A stretch of 64,000 nucleotides of DNA, taken from positions 153,613,092 through 153,677,091 of the forward strand of contig CM043943.1 of the NCBI GenBank assembly GCA_014529385.2, written 5' to 3'. The notes beneath the pieces were generated by a model. The model was not told the DNA's origin and did no database searches. It was given only the letters and a program-made list of their open reading frames with translations. This document shows, in pieces, positions 44,522 to 57,420 of the stretch (position 1 is the stretch's first letter; every line of letters starts with the position of its first letter). The stretch is from Adiantum capillus-veneris. Lineage: Eukaryota > Streptophyta > Polypodiopsida > Polypodiales > Pteridaceae. The translations under genes were made by a program, and so were the position numbers.

Positions 44522-46204
44522 CTAGTCTACCACATACTTGTGGGAGTAGGGAGTCTGTGTAAGCTTCGATTCCTTCACTAGCTTATAGTTTAGGAATTTA
44601 TGAGGTGCACCATCATCCACTAAAATAAAAACATGTTGTCCGTTACTAGTGCCATGCATGAGAATCAACTCATGGGGGCCAAAGCTGGGATGCCACATTG
44701 AAGCAGGCACACAATACTTGTGCTTTTTTTCCATGTGAACAACCTCTACATCACAATATTTAGGAGATGAATCTAATGTGAGGGGTTGTACCGTGTGCAT
44801 GGCCTTTTCTTTGCCTTGCAAAAGAGGACAATCCTTCTTGTTATGCTGGTCCGAAAGACATCTAAAACACAAATTGTGTTTCTTTGCACGCTCAAAATTG
44901 GCAGTGCTGAGAGACCCTCGTGGAGTATCTCATGATTGCTTAGGCTTCTTAGCCTCTTGTGGGCACGAAGAGGTAGATTTTCTCTTGTTCCTCTTGGAAC
45001 GTGTGGGAGATCTACCTCGCCATTGGATCTTAGCCGAATTTCTCTTAGCAAAAGTATTCTTAGAGTAGGGAACATTTACCTTTCTCTCTTTGCTATCATC
45101 ATATCTTTGGGCATGATCGATAGCTTCTTTCAAAGTTTTTGGATGTTGGGTCTTGACATGAAGACGATAGTCTTTGTCAAGACCCCTATTAAAACCCTGT
45201 ATCTTTTGGAATTCATCTAGACCTTATAGTTTTAATATGATTTCTTGATACTTAGAAAGATACTGAGTGAGAGAGAGGCCAGACATGCAACATGCATCCC
45301 ATGCTAGCCAATTCTTATTTTCTTCATTGGAGTCCAAAAACTCTTTGGAGGCAGAAGCTTGAAACACAGCACAAGACTGAGGACGAGCATCTATTGGAAA
45401 TGTCATCCATCACTTATAGTCCTTGACTTTAAGAGATAGACTTGTTTCTTCAGTTGTCTTAATATCTAGGGTGTGTCTCAACCTATAAATATCACTCCAT
45501 TTGTGTAAGAATGTATTGAACGCATCCTTGTTGCGATCACGCTCTTCATCGTGAAACTCAATGATGGTGATATTCTTAAGTAATGCATTGCTACCTTTTG
45601 CATCTTCTTTTTTTTATATAGCAAAACTCACAATTGTGAGTGAATTATATTTATCAACCCAAATAATTACAAGGTCTTGTCATGCTCATGTTGAGCCATG
45701 TGTCATTCAGGGACCATAATTACATCGACTACCAGGGCAGCCATCCCACCCAACTCGCCCCTTATCCTTGATACATAGGGTCCCTTATCATGTTCTTTTG
45801 AGATCTTTTAGTTACCGATAGCCAATATTTTCCCCTTCCATTTTGGTTTGTACCTTTTGCATCTTCTAAAGAACTTGCCTTATGGACTCCTTGAATCATG
45901 CGAGCTTGGTTCCTTGAACCATGCCAGCATGGGTTCCTTGAGATGTCTGTGAATTCATAAATTTCACAAGTAGCTCAGTAAGGTTTGTAACATTTGCATT
46001 TAGTGTAGAGAGGTTGCGTTCAAGTATGATTTGGTGATTTTTTAAAGTCTTGAAAGCAGCCATATCTACAAGTCCATGATCTCCTAGATCATCATCCTCA
46101 TGCATATTAATGTCGGCAGCACCCGTGGTGACCATATTTTGATGTGTGTGCTCAAAATCAAAAGTTTGTGTAGGTGGGATATCCTTGCCGGCCATAGTAA
46201 ACAC
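44522..46204 (-). pseudogene. Ty3/Gypsy gag-protease remnant
   Basis: Minus strand: start 46204 ('MFTMAGKDIPPTQTFDFEHT'), capsid part 45406-45230 ('SNEENKNWLAWDACCMSGLS'), 'LKEAIDHAQRYDDSKERKVN' (45133), a zinc knuckle at about 44872-44820 ('CFRCLSDQHNKKDCP'; CX2CX4HX4C) and a protease at about 44630 ('QHVFILVDDGAPHKFLNYKL', with DDGA in place of DSGA/DTGA). Interrupted by a small LINE insertion (45609-45848), with two single stops elsewhere. RT is absent. Confidence 0.75.
45609..45848 (-). mobile_element. 5'-truncated LINE-like retroposon insertion
   Basis: A 17-bp direct repeat (TACCTTTTGCATCTTCT) lies on both sides (about 45592-45608 and 45849-45866). The left end is a T run (poly(A) on the minus strand) next to TATATAGC. 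The long TSD and A-tail indicate target-primed retroposition. The body resembles a plant LINE 3' end but has no coding. Confidence 0.75.
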
Positions 46205-46516
46205 ATGCTAATGTAGAGAGAGAAATAAATCATCAATTTGTACCTTGTAAATCTTGAAGTCTTTGTGTTTTTTATGATCGGTGACTTTTGTGTTGCATGC
46301 AACCCTGCTTTGTTGAAATTGTAGCGCTTCACGTCTTGTTCTACGTCAGAACATCTTCGTTGATTCTTCACAAAAACTCATTGTTTTTGTGAAGGCTTTT
46401 GTTCACTTGTGAAGATTTCTCCTTGACGAAAAAAGAATTTTGGAAGAAAACTTACCTTTGTCTAAGAAGTGGAAAGGAAGGAAGAAACTACTTCCGTGAA
46501 GTTTGTAGCTTTCCTT
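46205..46516. other. no gene seen; 5' flank of Ty3 remnant up to CACTA end
   Basis: Probably 5' leader of the Ty3 remnant; no PBS recognised. The CACTA target duplication CTT is at 46514-46516. Confidence 0.4.
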
Positions 46517-46655
46517 CACTACAAGAGGTACTTAATAGTAGCGACGTTCGGAGTGCGATGCTCAAATGTGAAAAACCATGGCATCGCTATAGGCGTCGCT
46601 AAATTACAAGTAACTTAGCGATGCTCATAGCGACTCCTATAGAGACGCCGTCAAG
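46517..46655 (+). repeat. left TIR and subterminal repeats of CACTA element
   Basis: CACTACAAGAGG followed by copies of TAGCGACG / CATCGCTAT / GCGTCGCTA in both orientations. Confidence 0.9.
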
Positions 46656-46754
46656 GATAAAAAAAATAACCGAGAGCGTCTGAAAACTCAGATCTCATAT
46701 CTAAGTTTTCGGTGCGTGCTCAAGCAAGCAAGGTAACGTGCTCTCACTCTTTCT

Positions 46755-46757
46755 TCT

Positions 46758-46792
<35 letters not shown>

Positions 46793-46903
46793 AGGAGAGG
46801 GAGGAGAGCCAGGTATGCTCCTTCCCTCTCCTCACTCTCATGTTCCCTTCCCCTCTTTCTCTCTCCCTCTCTCTCTCTCTCACACACACACACACATTAT
46901 GTT

Positions 46904-46938
<35 letters not shown>

Positions 46939-47088
46939 ACAAGCATAAACAAAAAATACACACACACATGCATAAACAAAGAATGCACACACACATTGAG
47001 AGAGGAAAAGAGAGAGAGAGCATGCATAAACCAAAAGCGCACACACACATGCATAAACAAAGAATGCACACACACATTGACAGAGGAA

Positions 47089-47120
<32 letters not shown>

Positions 47121-47170
47121 AAGATATAAAACAAAGAGAGAGAGAGAGAGAGAGAGAGAAGAAGAAGAAG
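46755..47170. repeat. CA, CT and GA microsatellites with a duplicated unit
   Basis: CA at 46757-46788, CT and CA at 46860-46895, GA at 46909-46937, GA at 47090-47160. A unit 'CACACACATGCATAAACAAAGAATGCACACACACATTGA' pattern occurs twice (46961-47000 and 47041-47080). Open frames here are artefacts. Confidence 0.85.
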
Positions 47171-47184
47171 AATAAGAAGAGAGT

Positions 47185-47870
47185 CTTAACATCGTAGGAA
47201 ACTATCCCAAGAGACCTTAAAGATCTAGTCGACAGGAGTTGAACTCAAGACCTGTTATTCATGAGGAAAATGGCATAACCAATCTATCACACTTCGATGA
47301 TAGAAAAGTTATACCATTTTTCTCCTTTTTTTATTGGCGTGCACACACACCCACAAACACACACCCGAGAGCAGAGAGTTTAATTTAACGTCGTTTTTTA
47401 TTGGCGTGCACACACACCCACAAACACACACCCGAGAAGAAGAGAGTTTAATTTAACGTCGTAGGAAACTAATTAAAAAGACCTAAAGATTTAGCCGAGG
47501 AGGAGTTGAACTCAAGACCTGTTATTCAAGAGGGAAATGGTATAACCAATCTACCACACTTGGATGATAGAAAGGTTATACCATTTTTCTCTTTTTATTG
47601 GTACACACACACACATACACACAAGAAGAAGAGAGTTTTAACGTCGTAGGAAACTATCCCAAACGACGTTAAAGATTAGGTTAGATGTAGACTTACGTTA
47701 AATTAGTTTATTTAAGTTAAATTAGATTAGATTTAGGTGTATTTTTAGTTAGATTTACGTTTGATTAGATTTAGGTTTATTTACGTTATTTACCTGTTAT
47801 TGAAGAGGGAAATGGCATAACCAATCTACCACACTTGGGTGATAGAAAGGTTATACCATTTTCTTCTTTT
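47185..47870 (-). repeat. three tandem tRNA-related SINE-like copies
   Basis: The minus strand of each copy contains 'ATAGATTGGTTATGCCATTT' (A-box-like) and, in the first two, 'GGTCTTGAGTTCAACTCC' (B-box-like), then a conserved 'TTTCCTACGACGTTAA'. Copies at about 47185-47335, 47390-47600 and 47630-47870 alternate with CA-rich 'GGCGTGCACACACACCCACA' linkers. Confidence 0.6.
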
Positions 47871-48562
47871 TATCGTTAAAGATAAGGTTAGATTTAGATT
47901 TTTGTGTAGGCACAACTCAGAGAGCCGTCGATGCTTTGTTCTCAGATTAATTCTGCTGGGAGAGACCACCTCCCTGATGGGCAAACTGGAGAAAGCCTGC
48001 AGATTGTCAGAGGAGGAGCACTCTAGATCTCGCATTGCAGCTCTAAAAGCTAAGAAGAAGAGTTTGGTATGTCTTTTACCCTTCAATGGAGCGAATCACC
48101 ACGTGTTCAATTAGGTTAGATTTAAGATAAGATTTTAGATTGAGTTTTTATATTAGAGTCTAACCTCGAGATTACGGAAAAAAAAATTGAGTTAGACGAA
48201 CGGTGAAAAGATCTACTGTGAAAATATGTTAAGATGCTGTGAAATGCTACAGCTAGAGAAGAGGCAAAGGGGTTTTGTCCACTACATGCAGTATCATGTA
48301 GACGTGGGTGTGTAGATTTCTTGTACCCACAAATATAGGCATTGACCAATAAAGACGAGATTATAACCCGGTGGTTCTGATCTCCGTGCACCTCTAGACG
48401 AAGGTGTGTGGGGATTGGACATGACTAGAGCATGTCAGATAGTTTACAGTGTGAACAGAGAGAGAGAGAGAGAGCAAGAGAGAGAGAGAGAGAGAGAAAA
48501 TACGAAGAATGCCAATAGAAGATTAAAATTTTTTTCCAGGTTATAAGATTTTTACCCTCATT
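47871..48562. other. 5' region of CACTA transposase; no clear gene
   Basis: One plus frame (about 47900-48114, 'LEKACRLSEEEHSRSRIAAL') could be an upstream exon; not recognised. GA repeat at 48457-48500. Confidence 0.35.
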
Positions 48563-50908
48563 ATGAGTAGTGACGAGGATGTGGGGCCGTCCAACCGAAA
48601 CACTTATCTCTCAACGAGGATCTTATGTCCTTGTAATCATTGCAAGCATGCTGTGCGATGGACAAGATGGGTTTCTTTGCAGCACGTTCACGAATTTGGT
48701 GAGCTCGATCCATCTATTATAGATCAAGTTGTTGCCAATTATAACTCGTCGGACTCTGACGCTGGCCAACAAGCAGCAATCTTGCAACCCAATAGACGTG
48801 TTCGCAGGCGCTTTGGTCAAGCAGCATATGTGAGGCCACAAGATGTAGCCCCTGACAGCTCGGGGGATGATCATGCAGACCACATTCCCAACAAGGCATT
48901 GTTTGAGCCCGAGATTGATGAAATGATCGAGACGATCATGGATTCAGAAAGGCTTATCTATGATGATATGAAAAGTGAAGCCGATACGCCATTGTATAAT
49001 GGAGCACGTGTGTCTAGATTGAAAGCGCTCCTGGTTCTTCTCAACATGCAGGCAAAGTTTGGATGGAGTAACACTAGCATCACAGCGCTTTTCAGGTGAT
49101 CTATTACAATTAGTTTACTTTAATAAAACTCTAAATGTATAATGATCTGATAGATTTTTACACAATTGTACCGTATTTTTATGTTGTGTAGATTGCTCAA
49201 AGAGCACATACTACCAGCTGATAATTTGATGCCAGATTCCCGAGAGGAAGCAAGAAAGATTTTGCGAAACTTGGGGATGGATTACAATTCAATCCACGCT
49301 TGTCCTAATGACTGCATTCTTTTTAGAGGGGAATACATAGACATGGAGAAGTGTACAAAATGTGATTCCGAGAGATATCGAGTAGATCTCCATGGAACAA
49401 AAATTCCGTGAAAGGTTTTTCTACATTTTCCTCTGCTTCCTCACATCAAGCATTTCTTCGAATGTAAGTCCATGGCCGCCCTAGCATCATGGCATGAGGA
49501 GAATAAATCTTCAGATGGTGTGCTACGGATTCCTGCAGATTGTGCAGCCTGGAAACATATAGATGGAACATGGTCGGATTTTTCCAGGGAAGCTCGAAAT
49601 TTGTGCTTCGGCTTGGCTATGGATGGCGTAAATCCATTTGGTCAAAGATCAACATCTTACAGTGTATGGCTCGTTGTCATCGTAAACTACAACATTCCCC
49701 CGTGGTTGACTACGAAGAAGGGGCACCTATGGCTCAGCTTGATTGTGCCGGGCGATATAAAGTGAAGAATATGGATGTGTATCTTTGTCCACTATTGGAA
49801 GAGCTACAACAATTGTGGATTGGCATAGAAGTGGTGGATATGAGCCGACACACAGGTCGACGGAATGCTTTGATCAGAGGAATTCTAATGTGGACCATGC
49901 ATGACTATCCCGGACTAACAGAATGCTCAGGTGATCTATTTACACTCCTCACTGAGACACTGTAAATCTTGGTTTTTCTCAAGCTGATCTATTATCATGT
50001 GTATACATGCAGGGCTTCAAACCAGCGGATACAGAGCATGTGTCACATGTGGACCTAGACTGAATGCACGTAGGGTGACCTCATTGAAGAAGCAAATCTA
50101 GAAGGTCATCAAGCGTATCTTCCAGAGAATCATGTATTACACGACGGCTTTTTGGGAAGAGAGCCATCCAGGATGTCTGCACAAGCATGGTCAGAGCAGA
50201 AGGAGATGTGTGATGACGGATTGCCCCCAGGGAGGAAGAGACTATCTCTATGGTACGAGTTACCATACTGGCTCCGACTCATGATCAATCACTTGCTCGA
50301 TCCAATGCACATATTCAAGAATGTGGGTAATCTACTATGGGACCATCTGACCGGCAAGAAAGATACTTTGGGAGCCAGAGTTGACCTTAGAAATGTGGAT
50401 CGTATGGAGCAATATTGGCCGCAAACAGCGTCCGATGGATCGATAAAACTCCCTAAAGCACCATGGATTTTCACAGGAGCCCAAGAACGCAAAGTAAAAG
50501 ATACCATTCGATCTTTGCGGACCCCCACTGGCGTAATGCACTCGCTCTGAACGTGTTTTACTAAAGAAGAAAAGCTTACCGGTTTGAAGTCACACGACTG
50601 GCATAAAATGTGTCAGGTATGTTCATAGTGAAAAATATCATAGTGGGAATCGTGTAACAAATGCGTGTGTGGACTTTACTATCATTGCTGCACGTGTTTT
50701 GCAGTTTATTTTACCGGTTGCCATTTAGGGATGTTTGTCTCTTGACATCCGTAACACAAGATTCTACAGACTTGCGAAGTTGGTGCAATGGATCTCACAA
50801 AAGGAGATCAACGTAGACTCCATACCATTCGCCAAACTAAACGCTGCGGAGATTGTGTGCATGTTTGAGAAACATTTTCCTACTACCATGCTAACCATTC
50901 AGGTGCAT

Positions 50909-51337
<429 letters not shown>

Positions 51338-52434
51338 CATGGCACAGCTCGGTGGTAGATTTCGTAGAAATTTGACACGGATTCACATATCCCTTGATCA
51401 GAGTCAAATGCCTTATCACATGACATAGGATTACAAAAGATTTGAGAATAAAACATGTGGGAAAAACATAATGATTTCATTTGGCAATGGTTCACCAAAG
51501 ATTTCTCCATAAGATATCCAAGATTCTGCTTCTTGCAGGCTTTGCGTCTCCAGGTAGTACATCCGGTCTTTTGCCTTGTATGTCTCCATCGGATCACTTC
51601 GTCCTTGCAACAAAGTCTTCTCTTGAATCACCTTCCAGAAACTTCTATTGATGTCGACTCCTTGAGAAACTCCCTCTTGATCATTATTCGCCCCGGTTAA
51701 GTGTTTGTACTTGACTTCACTTGAAACATAACCTCTTGCACATGAACTCCCCCTTACTTTCATAGTAAAAGTAAGCATAAGCTGTTATTATATTAAAAAC
51801 AATTTCTTCTCTGCACACACACAGAAACAGCCTTTTGGACTTCTGAACACTCTCCTCTGCTCACCCTCTGCAAACGACCTACCTCCTCCAATTGAAAAGG
51901 TTGCTTCCTTCATGCTTTCCAATCTTGCTATTGCTTTATGTTGCTTGGTCTGAAACTACTTCATGAAAGCGTCTTCCTCCTGATTTGGACCTGCAATAGC
52001 AGTGTTCCTTCTCCCAAATATGCCTTCTTCAGTGAATCCCCCCAATTGGAAATCTTTCTTCCATTTCATACCCTCTTGCCACTGCTTTGGATTTGTTTTG
52101 ATGTATCTTCATTAGCACAACTTTCTTCTAATTCGAATCTGCTGCAGCATCTCTCTTCCAAATGCTTGTCCTTCATGCAAATTTGCAGATAGCAAGTCGT
52201 GGGCTACTTGGCTGAAGGCTTGCTCTGCAGGTTGCTCTAAGTGATGCAGAGAAAGCTATGGAGTATAAAATAAGAGATAGCGCTATAGAAAGAGAAATCA
52301 AAGAACGGAATTGGGTATCGACAAGAGAACGATGAAATCTTGCTCGCACACATAGTGGATAGTGGAGAGATGGCCTCACCTCAGTAGTACAGGAAAGCAT
52401 GAGTCTTCATCACTAAACACCGCGATCGCCAAAG

Positions 52435-52760
52435 TGTTGAGGGCTCAACAGGGAAAAACACAGAGAACGACTCTCAAAACTGCATGCGTAAAGATTGAGA
52501 GAGAGAGCAAGGAGAGAGAGAGAGAGAGAGACTTGTAACTAATTTCTCATATGACTCGTTTTAAAACTCCCTAAGAACATTACAATTTATAGCTTTTTAT
52601 CCTCAACTGACTAAACCTACCAGAATCTCACTAACCAAAAAAATCCAACTAAGCAACATCTGACTGACCAACAAAATCCGACAGACCAACATCTGACTCA
52701 CTACAATCCGATTAACCATCAAAATAGATCCGATGGACCAACCTATAGTGTCTGTCAACA
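52435..52760. repeat. right LTR with short GA tract
   Basis: 326 bp; GA tract only about 10 units (52511-52531). Otherwise a close copy of the left LTR. Confidence 0.9.
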
Positions 52761-53143
52761 TGCATCTTCTTGTTCACATAGTTGATGAGGTGGAAATAGT
52801 TGGCACAATACATTCCAGATGGATGTTCTTTTTAGAACGTTTCATGAAAACGCTCAAGGGATATGTGCGTCAGAAGGCACGTCCGGAGGGTAGCATGGCA
52901 GAAGGTTGGCTGGTATCAAAGTCCCAGCAGCATCAATGGAGGAGATCGGAGAAGATGCTCAGTCAGAAGCTTTTGAGGTGGTGCCAGACGAACATCAAGA
53001 TGCTACTCTCTATGGGGTGCATGCAGAGGATCTACAAAATGAAACGGAGGACATCTGTTTAAACGGAGAGCTCTATATAGATATAGGAAGTTATGTTGAG
53101 CTACGCGAGGATGAGAGAGAGATCTCTTAAAGTCATAAATATT

Positions 53144-53643
53144 ATATTTGAACAATTTTTCTCTGTTTTTTAAAAACTCTGGCTCTCTAAGTACCTTCCA
53201 TGTTGTATAACGCTCTTTTGATTTTGCGCTCACATCCTGGGCAATCCATGCCCACATGCAGCTCCACCACCTAGTTTTTCGACTGCAAGATTTGATTGTG
53301 GGCACTCTCTCTCTCTTTTCTGATTGAAAATTTTGAGTTATCGACTTGCCTCTTCCATCACTCAAGTTGAATAGAAGAAGAACGCGTTCTGTTGCTACTA
53401 GCCTTTGAACATTCCAAAGATACAAGCACCTTCAAGTTCTACGTCAAAAAAGAAAGAGATAGTTTGGATTCTTGTACGATTATCCGTTTTGAATAATTTT
53501 GCTCCGTTTTGTAAAAACTTGGGCTCTCTAAGTACCTTCCATGTTGTATAATGCTCTTTTGATTTTGCGCTCACATCCTGGGCAATCCATGGCCACATGC
53601 AGCTCCACCACCTGGTTTTTCGACTGCAAGATTTGATTGTGTA

Positions 53644-53712
<69 letters not shown>

Positions 53713-53786
53713 GATTGAAAATTCTAAGTTATCGACTTGCCTCTTCCATCACTCAAGTTGAATAGAAGAAGAACGCGTCATTGCGT
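53144..53786. repeat. tandem duplication of about 345 bp
   Basis: 53144-53390 and 53488-53786 share 'CTCTCTAAGTACCTTCCATG', 'TTTTGATTTTGCGCTCACAT', 'GCAGCTCCACCACCT.GTTTTTCGACTGC' and 'CATCACTCAAGTTGAATAGA'. The second copy has an expanded CT tract (53645-53709). Confidence 0.85.
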
Positions 53787-53867
53787 CATTGTATTTAATG
53801 GTCTTTGCATCCACTCCAGGTACGTATGCTCTAGGTATGTTCTCACAAGCAGGGATGACGAGCACCT

Positions 53868-53916
<49 letters not shown>

Positions 53917-53982
53917 CTTGTCCATGTTTTCTACTCCATTCATTCAATATTAAGTTCAAATGTTCGTGTGTTTAATGCAGGT

Positions 53983-55270
53983 ATGGATGATGAGAATTTT
54001 CTTTCTTCTTTGTTACCCCAGCAGAGACAATGGTACGTGGAGCGTCATCGCTCTGGTGCACCATCACGTGTTCCTACTCCATCCGTATCTCCCTCTATTT
54101 TGGAGCATTCAGCATGCTTCGAAGCTTCGGTGTTGATGAGACGATCTTCACACTCGTCTAGGCACCGACGCTCTAGTGGTAGCGGTGGCAGTTGTTGTGG
54201 GGATGCAGCCACCGATGCTTCGACACCGCCTCGTGTTCAACGAGGATCTTTACCCTCCCCTTCTTTGCCCATCCCAACACCAGCAACGGCATCACCATCG
54301 ACACCAGGTTTTGTGCAGTTGACTATCGTTCCTAGGAGCTACACACCACTAGCTACTCCTCCAGGAGTCACTCCAGTGGACACTCCTCGCTTCGGGGCTC
54401 AGAATCCAGCGGAGACACCTGACGTCCGTACCCCCATTGACACGTCGCTAGAGACCCTTGCGGGGACACCCAGGTTCACGCGTCAACGGCGAGAGGGCTT
54501 GCCTTACTCCATCGACTTCAGCGGCGGCATTATCTTGGATGATGAAGGCAAGAAGGTTATTGCGCGCATGCACGATATTTGAGTACCGAATGATTTAAAA
54601 GACACAATCATCAGCATGCTTCATGACGAGTTTCCCGTTCCAACATGGGAGGACCGCTTCAATGAAGACGTGATGAAGGTTTGAATGCGTGAATACTGCA
54701 AGCATAAGCGTTCCGAAGTGCAAAAAGCAATCAAGCATGGGTGGAACAGACCAGATGGGCTGGCCAAAGAAGATTGGAAGAAAGCGAACAAAGCAACGCG
54801 CGAGAATCTCGACAAGTGGAAGCAACAAAAGAAGGCAGCCAGAGCGCGAGTAGAGGCAGGGAGCTCGCACCACTTAGGGAGCGGCGGGGGTGGGCATCAT
54901 TTGAGGCCGATTTTGTAAGTGTTTTTGCATTGCTCTGTATGTTTGATAGTTTAGGGTTTATGGGTTTTTAAATTCTAGCATAATGGATTCTTTGTATGTT
55001 TTGACAGTGGTCGATGACAGGACGTGATCCCACACCGTACGAGCGTGAGTACGCAGGCAAGAAGGAATTAAACACCCTTATAGACATTCTGAGTTCTCGC
55101 TGTGGCATGGTTAGTATTAGGGTTTATTCTTTTCTATTTATTGTATTGTTTTATAAACCTCGCTATATGTTTATACTTACAAAAAGCTGTCTTATTGTTT
55201 TTTTTTGCAGAATCCGACAGATATGCCGCTTGGACGCGATGAGACGTCTGATTAGACGATGTCAATTTAG
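53983..55270 (+). pseudogene. CACTA second gene, TnpA-like (plant transposase 24 type)
   Basis: ATG at 53983 just after an AG acceptor. N-terminal Ser/Pro/Thr-rich region ('PPGVTPVDTPRFGAQNPAET') typical of these DNA-binding proteins, then 'PYSIDFSGGIILDDEGKKVI'. Two in-frame stops (54580 and 54682) precede 'CKHKRSEVQKAIKHGWNRPD' and 'KEDWKKANKATRENLDKWKQ', which match the conserved block of En/Spm-associated proteins, and 'RARVEAGSSHHLGSG'. After a GT-AG intron (from about 54916) 'TGRDPTPYEREYAGKKELN' continues. It would bind the TAGCGACG subterminal repeats. Confidence 0.75.
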
Positions 55271-55654
55271 CCATAGGTAGATAGCATTAGTTTCTTTTTG
55301 TCATAGCTTATGTATCATGAGACGACTTTTATACGTCTTTTTGAAAACCATGTATATTTTTAAAATAATGACAATGGTTTGTAACTATTACATTTGCAAA
55401 GTTTAACAATCAAGTGATTTTGCCTATGTGTACAATTATCATTGATTTACTTTCATCAATTCACGCTCGTCACTTTGTATTTTTATTTGTCAAACAATAG
55501 TACTATGGATGATGGAGTTAATGGTTATATTGTCTTGTGGGTGACTATTTTGGGTCTATATCTACCTTTGCACTTTTTTTCAAAGGTGAAGAATATGTAT
55601 GAAACATTCAATATGGTTGATGGGTGGCATGCCCTACCACCAAATTTTTTTCTT
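55271..55654. other. no gene seen
   Basis: 3' noncoding part of the CACTA element. Confidence 0.5.
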
Positions 55655-55905
55655 CTTGAGCGTCACTATGAACGTCGCTATATCAGGCTCTGCAACGTCT
55701 CTATAGATGGCTCTGCAGCGTCTCTATAATCATCGCTATAGGCATCACTATATAACGATGTTTATAGCGACGCATATAGCAAGTGGCATAGTGATGCTTA
55801 TAGCGACGTCCTCGTATCGACACTTGTAGCGACGCCGGGGGTTATAAAAACCCAGTGTATTTTCGTCGCTAAAAGCGTCACAAGAGCACACAACCTCTTG
55901 TAGTG
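55655..55905 (+). repeat. right subterminal repeats and TIR of CACTA element
   Basis: Many TAGCGACG / CGTCGCTAT copies in both orientations, ending CCTCTTGTAGTG. Confidence 0.9.
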
Positions 55906-55908
55906 CTT

Positions 55909-56514
55909 TCCTTCTAGCTTTCTTTGTCAACTCAAGTATGCTATCTTTCCTTGTTGTATACAACAAGGCTCCATAGCTTGGATAGTAGGGTGTTGGTCTC
56001 TTACCCTCATGGGGTGGGTTCAACCCTTCTTCATGCAAGGGTTTAGAGGGCCTTCCTATGCGCGCAACCAATGGTGCCAATAGAGCCTCGGTGCCGTAGA
56101 TTTGCCTTGGTCGCCCACCTTGTCAGTGTACGTGGGGCGACTGCGGCTGTTGTTCGCTATTTGTCCTCTTGTGCTACACACAAAACTCTGTGTTTGTCTT
56201 CCTTTTTGCTGCACTGTGGAGGACGTACGTCTTCCTCGCCTGTTGCTTGCAACGGATCGTGGGAGAGGTTATGCGCGTCGCATGCATATGCAACCCACTT
56301 ATCCCCTTTCTTGAAATAGCTTGGATACTAGTAAAAGGACGTAGTAATGCCGTGTGCTAGTCTCCACCCAACCATTCTATCTTATAGACTCCACCTAGCA
56401 TACACACTGTTTGGCCGTGCCGATGTCCTTTCCCGTAGACCCATGTCCTTACACTACCGGACCTTACAAAACTCTTTGAGGTCCAATGCGATGCTTATGG
56501 TGATTTTTTCTTGG
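55909..56514. other. no gene recognised
   Basis: A minus frame (56080-55920) and plus frames lack motifs. Adjacent to Ty3 pol remnant, so may be retroelement sequence. Confidence 0.35.
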
Positions 56515-57420
56515 AGCAGTTTCATTCCATAGCATATGAAAGTAGGAGACTAAATTCTTATGAGCAAAAGCTGGATATTTATGAAAAAGAGGTATTTGCT
56601 ATCCTACATGCCCTAGAAGCATGGAAACATCATCTCTTGGGGACTCCATTTATTTAGCGTATGGATCATCAAAGCCTCAAATACTTTAGGACGCAAACCA
56701 AGATTTCTGGAAAATAAATGAGGTGGATAAATTTTATTTCGCAATTCAATTTTCATATTGCTCAGATCACAAAAAAGAATAATCAAGTGGCCGATGCACT
56801 TTCATGATGGCAAAGATAAATGCTGTATCAATAGCAACCTACAATGATCTATCCTCTATGATAGATAAGTATGCTTCTGATCCAGATTTCAAAGATGTAA
56901 TTTTTTCCATTGCATTAGGGAAGAAAGAGGAACCATTTACCTTGTAAGATGGTTATCTTCTCTATGGCAATAGGCTGTGTGTTACTCGCTCACTTCATGA
57001 GAAAGTAATGTATGAATCTCATGCTCCTCCTTATGCGGGGCATAGAGAGATTCAAACTACTCTTCTAGGAGTAGAAACACACTTTTGTTGGCCTATCATG
57101 AAAGAAAACATACAAGACTATGTTTCAATGTGCGTGATATGCAAAAAGACAAAATATGATAGAGGGAAGCAACCTGAATTACTCCATATATATTTTCAGT
57201 CCTTGATTCACCATGGGAGAGTATATCCATGGATTTTATCTTTGGATTGCCCAAGTCTATCCATGGAAATCTGATAATATGGACTATAGGTGATAGGTGT
57301 AGCAAACAAGCTCATTTTATACATGTCAAAGAGACTATTAAGGCACATCAAGTGGCAACCCTCTTCATATCTCAAATTTTCAAGTACTTACGACATGAAG
57401 ACAAGGTATTGTGAGATGGT
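56515..57420 (+). pseudogene. Ty3/Gypsy RNase H and integrase fragment
   Basis: RNase H at 56515-56810: 'FHSIAYESRRLNSYEQKLDI', 'YEKEVFAILHALEAWKHHLL', then 'NNQVADALS*WQR'. Integrase H2C2 at 57008-57170: 'HAPPYAGHREIQTTLLGVET' and 'CVICKKTKYDRG' keep His-His and CxxC. The core starts 'MDFIFGLPKSIHGNLIIWTI' with catalytic Asp (57229) and breaks off near 57415. Stops throughout; RT, gag and LTRs are not seen. Confidence 0.75.
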
